The notes beneath the pieces are model-generated. The model saw nothing but the letters and a program-made list of their open reading frames with translations. It searched no databases and was not told the DNA's origin. The position numbers were made by a program, and so were the translations under genes. This document shows, one piece after another, positions 7,165 through 9,118 of a stretch of DNA of 9,118 nt; position 1 is the first letter of the stretch; each line of letters opens with the position of its first letter. The stretch is from Magnetovibrio sp. (GTDB taxonomy: Bacteria; Pseudomonadota; Alphaproteobacteria; Rhodospirillales; Magnetovibrionaceae), in NCBI GenBank assembly GCA_016763895.1, contig JAESSV010000230.1, forward strand, positions 1 to 9,118, in the 5' to 3' direction.

Positions 7165-7577
7165 TATCCACCTCCTGCACTTGCGAAAATGGGAAGCTCT
7201 TTGATGGCTAAGATGATGGTGAGGAAAGCGCCAAAGAGGAATAATCCGAATGCAATTTTTGTCAGTGAACCTATTGCCTTACCGAGCATTTTAACATCAG
7301 CATTTTTAATAAGTGCCAGTAGGTAGTCGGCATTTTTCTTATAAATAACGAGAATAAGAAACATCGCCAAAAAATAACAAATTGCAGCGCCAATCCACAA
7401 GGTAATGGAGAATTTATTTGTTAAGTCATCATTTAGAGTCATAAGCAAACCAATGCCCAAGCCGGAAAGGGTTAAAACCTGTTTATCCCCTTCCATACGA
7501 TTTTGATACCATTTATCAACTGTGGTCTGGTACCAGAGTATTTCTTTTTGTTGGCTTTCTTCTTCTTGCGTCAGCAT
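7164..7577 (-). CDS. small membrane protein with three predicted transmembrane helices, unknown family
   Basis: This predicted inner-membrane protein of 137 residues belongs to no family I can name. A polar N-terminal stretch of about 30 residues (MLTQEEESQQKEILWYQTTV then DKWYQNRMEGDK) precedes hydrophobic segments at about 33-48, 56-78 and 105-126. The linker between the second and third repeats KNAD (KNADYLLALIKNADVKML) and looks amphipathic. The C-terminus is FASAGGG. The ATG at 7577 is preferred because AAGGAG stands seven bases upstream. A TTG at 7652, also with a good Shine-Dalgarno, would add 25 very basic residues. The stop TAA shares its last A with the ATG of the next small gene (TAATG), so the two are translationally coupled. 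Base composition is very AT-rich (18 G/C in 7321-7380), unlike mod and rhuM. Compact multi-helix membrane proteins inside RM loci are sometimes cell-killing effectors; that role here is inference. Confidence 0.8.
   Translation of the reverse strand: MLTQEEESQQKEILWYQTTVDKWYQNRMEGDKQVLTLSGLGIGLLMTLNDDLTNKFSITLWIGAAICYFLAMFLILVIYKKNADYLLALIKNADVKMLGKAIGSLTKIAFGLFLFGAFLTIILAIKELPIFASAGGG
7171..7176 (-). promoter_or_regulatory. strong Shine-Dalgarno AGGAGG of small protein 1
   Basis: AGGAGG lies six bases before the ATG at 7164, inside the 3' end of the membrane-protein gene. It is the strongest ribosome-binding site in the cargo and suggests that small protein 1 is translated well, perhaps in excess over the membrane protein. 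Confidence 0.75.
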
Positions 7578-7584
7578 TGCCTTG

Positions 7585-7590
7585 CTCCTT
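7585..7590 (-). promoter_or_regulatory. Shine-Dalgarno AAGGAG deciding the 7577 ATG start
   Basis: AAGGAG is followed by seven bases and then ATG at 7577. It supports the 137 aa form of the membrane protein over the longer TTG-initiated form. Confidence 0.7.
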
Positions 7591-7648
7591 TGCCGTATAA
7601 AACGTAATTTAAGTTTTTTTCGACTTTGTGAAGGTGAGAATTTGAGCT

Positions 7649-7741
7649 TCAATTATGGCCTCCGATAAATACTGACGAGAGTTTATTGAAAATCGTGGGG
7701 CCGCAAACTTTATAAAACTCATCCATATTTCCCATGTTCAT
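7649..7741 (-). CDS. possible 28-30 aa small protein between mod and the membrane-protein gene
   Basis: A short open frame starts six bases after the mod stop and reads MNMGNMDEFYKV, then CGPTIFNKLSSVFIGGHN, then TGA. Three in-frame ATGs are possible (7741, 7735, 7726). The one at 7735 sits six bases after a run of seven G, which could act as a poor Shine-Dalgarno. The stop TGA overlaps a TTG codon (7652-7650) as TTGA, the kind of overlap seen in coupled genes, and GGAGG lies just upstream of that TTG. I recognise no family. The mixed aromatic, hydrophobic and glycine content looks protein-like, but the length is too short to be confident. It may be a real small gene or the remnant of a gene truncated when the neighbouring insert arrived. 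Confidence 0.35.
   Translation of the reverse strand: MNMGNMDEFYKVCGPTIFNKLSSVFIGGHN
7659..7663 (-). promoter_or_regulatory. Shine-Dalgarno GGAGG before a TTG start at 7652
   Basis: GGAGG on the minus strand is followed after six bases by TTG, opening a frame that begins (M)KLKFSPSQS and continues in frame into the 137 aa membrane protein. The frame start resembles the start of Res (MKLKFDPSLQ), so this may be a relic ribosome-binding site of an older res gene. Alternatively it gives a second, longer start (162 aa) for the membrane protein. Confidence 0.45.
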
Positions 7742-7747
7742 CCCCCC

Positions 7748-9118
7748 CTAAACAGTCTTAAATACAATCTGGGTTTCTTTGGATCTCGCTCGGCATTTAA
7801 AGGCTTGGACGGTGTTGGTTTTTAGCTGATCGTTGTTTTGGAAACCTTCGTCCAAACAGATGACTTCCAAGGGGTCGGATGCGGCCATGGTGTCGATGAG
7901 TTCGGTGGTGATTTCTTTTTCCAGACAGATCAGCAAGGCCCCGTCTTCGATGGAATAGACTTCCTTGCCCGCCATGGTGACGACATCGATGGGTGTTTCC
8001 AAGGGGAAGCCTGATTTCAAAAGCAATTCATACAACACGTCACATTCGCGCGCCTGACCGACAAAGTGCAAGGCGTGTTGATCTAAAAACTCACCCTCGT
8101 CGTCGGCATCGTCCACGGTGACGTTCCTCGGCAAAATGGTCGAACGGTCCAACTTGAACACCTTAAAGCCAACATCAACGTCCTTGCCGCCACCCAAGTC
8201 CAACTCGCCTTCACCCTCGGCCTTAATCTTGGCCCCGGCCCGGCGCATGCGTTCCTTGCCGATGTCGGCAATGGTGGCGTATCCCGCCTTGAAAGCTTCA
8301 GACTTTTCTTCGCACGGCTCGGGGAGTTGCACGGCAATAAAACGACGGTTTCCGCCGTCTTCTGCATTGAGCGCCATGACCGCGTGAGCCGTGGGGCCGG
8401 AGCCGGAGAAGAAGTCTAAGATAAGGTCGTCTTCTTGAGTAGCAATGTGAAGAATACGTTTTAAAAGGCGTGTTGGCTTTGGGTTGTCAAAAATATCCCC
8501 AGCTCCCAATAGTTCCTTTACTTCCTTCGTACCCTCTTGATTATGTCCAACTTCTGTATTGGGCCACCATGTCCATGCGTTCACGCCAGTTGATTCGGAA
8601 AGATAGTTTTTAAGTCTTGGACGTGAATCACCGTTGTTTCCAAACCAAATTTTTCCATCATCGACAAGGCCTTTGAAAGTACGTTCTGCAAGAGCCCAGC
8701 ATCTTCCTTCAGGTGGAGAGTATGTTTTCCCTGAAGGTGTAGTGATCTCGTAGAATTGGCTTGTTGTTGCATGACCAGTTTGACCGGTTATGTCAGCTGA
8801 AGCCCAAGGACCATTTGGGTCATTATCTTGGTTCCTATAATCGGCTCGTCGGTCGTCCGACAATGGAAGTTTGTTGAAGGTCTCTTTTGCGGCCTCTATA
8901 TTTTTTGCATACATAAAAATATGATCATGCGCTGGCCCCAGATTCAATCGGCCATCTGGTGAGGTTCGCTTTTGCCACATGATATTGGCAACAAAATTCT
9001 CCCCGCCAAACACCAAGTCACAAAGTTCGCGCAGGTGGGCGGCTTCGTTGTCGTCTATGGAGATGAAAATCACGCCATCGTCTTTGAGCAGGGTGCGGGC
9101 CAGATACAGTCTGGGGTA
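7748..9118 (-). CDS. mod: Type III RM methyltransferase subunit Mod, C-terminal part (5' end outside window)
   Basis: This is the modification and specificity subunit of a Type III RM system, which methylates adenine (N6) on one strand of an asymmetric site using S-adenosylmethionine and is needed for cleavage by Res. The frame is open to the last base of the window, giving 456 residues and a TAG stop. The visible part begins YPRLYLARTLL, then KDDGVIFISIDDNE, a block typical of Type III Mods just after the DPPY motif, which is therefore off-window. Next come WQKRTSPDGR and HDHIFMYAKN, then the target-recognition region, then motif I (DFFSGSGPTAHAV, about residues 235-245 of the visible part). 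Catalytic motif before and SAM motif after the recognition region is the beta-class order. The GTG at 9073 is an internal valine, not a start. The recognition region (about 8440-8990) is AT-richer than both flanks, suggesting a domain swap. The family assignment is secure; the target site cannot be read from sequence. Confidence 0.95.
   Translation of the reverse strand, partial: YPRLYLARTLLKDDGVIFISIDDNEAAHLRELCDLVFGGENFVANIMWQKRTSPDGRLNLGPAHDHIFMYAKNIEAAKETFNKLPLSDDRRADYRNQDNDPNGPWASADITGQTGHATTSQFYEITTPSGKTYSPPEGRCWALAERTFKGLVDDGKIWFGNNGDSRPRLKNYLSESTGVNAWTWWPNTEVGHNQEGTKEVKELLGAGDIFDNPKPTRLLKRILHIATQEDDLILDFFSGSGPTAHAVMALNAEDGGNRRFIAVQLPEPCEEKSEAFKAGYATIADIGKERMRRAGAKIKAEGEGELDLGGGKDVDVGFKVFKLDRSTILPRNVTVDDADDEGEFLDQHALHFVGQARECDVLYELLLKSGFPLETPIDVVTMAGKEVYSIEDGALLICLEKEITTELIDTMAASDPLEVICLDEGFQNNDQLKTNTVQAFKCRARSKETQIVFKTV

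Noticed and set aside
7164..7184. The C-terminal GGG of the membrane protein as a ubiquitin-like conjugation tail.
   Set aside because: The protein is made of membrane helices with no ubiquitin-like fold signs, and no E1, E2 or deubiquitinase-like gene is in the window.
6264..7652. The insert as a transposon or insertion sequence.
   Set aside because: No transposase or integrase gene and no terminal inverted repeats or target duplications could be seen at its edges.
7748..9073. Mod as a truncated gene starting with GTG at 9073.
   Set aside because: The frame stays open to base 9118 and encodes the conserved YPRLYLARTLL-KDDG just before it, so the gene simply continues outside the window.

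Overview
The window reads almost entirely on the minus strand. It holds a Type III restriction-modification (RM) operon with an unusual low-GC insert between its methyltransferase and restriction genes, followed by an Mre11/Rad50-like repair gene pair. There are no rRNA, tRNA, CRISPR or transposase sequences. Gene content (Type III Mod/Res, RhuM, YhaO/YhaN) and compact SD-led operons suggest a Gram-negative bacterium, probably a proteobacterium of medium GC. This is a weak inference, and the mixed base composition fits a mobile defence island.

Layout in the direction of transcription (right to left). (1) 9118-7748: the C-terminal 456 residues of a beta-class Type III Mod methyltransferase; the DPPY part lies outside. 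Its target-recognition region is visibly AT-richer than its flanks. (2) 7741-6264: a low-GC cargo of tightly coupled small genes: a possible 28-30 aa ORF, a 137 aa protein with three membrane helices, three related small polar proteins (69, 43 and 60 aa) sharing a VDGAG-x(1-2)-R core, and a 120 aa acidic helical protein. I recognise no known family in any of these. (3) 6250-5183: a RhuM-family protein, whose stop overlaps the GTG start of (4) 5186-2208, the 992 aa Res helicase-nuclease. (5) After a 146-base gap, 2061-790 encodes a YhaO/SbcD-like metallophosphoesterase. Two bases later, at 787, begins a YhaN-like ABC-type ATPase that runs off the left edge.

How the genes fit together: Mod and Res should form a Type III complex that methylates one strand of an asymmetric site and cuts unmodified DNA using ATP. 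RhuM often accompanies RM genes, but its role is unknown. YhaO/YhaN are an Mre11/Rad50-type nuclease-ATPase pair and could act on DNA ends. The interesting unknown is the cargo: a membrane protein plus three paralogous small proteins, all sharing overlapping stops and ribosome-binding sites. It sits where a res start may once have been, because a res-like start (KLKF-x-PS) with its own Shine-Dalgarno survives at 7652. It looks like an inserted accessory module, possibly a membrane-acting defence effector with small partner proteins. That function is inference only.
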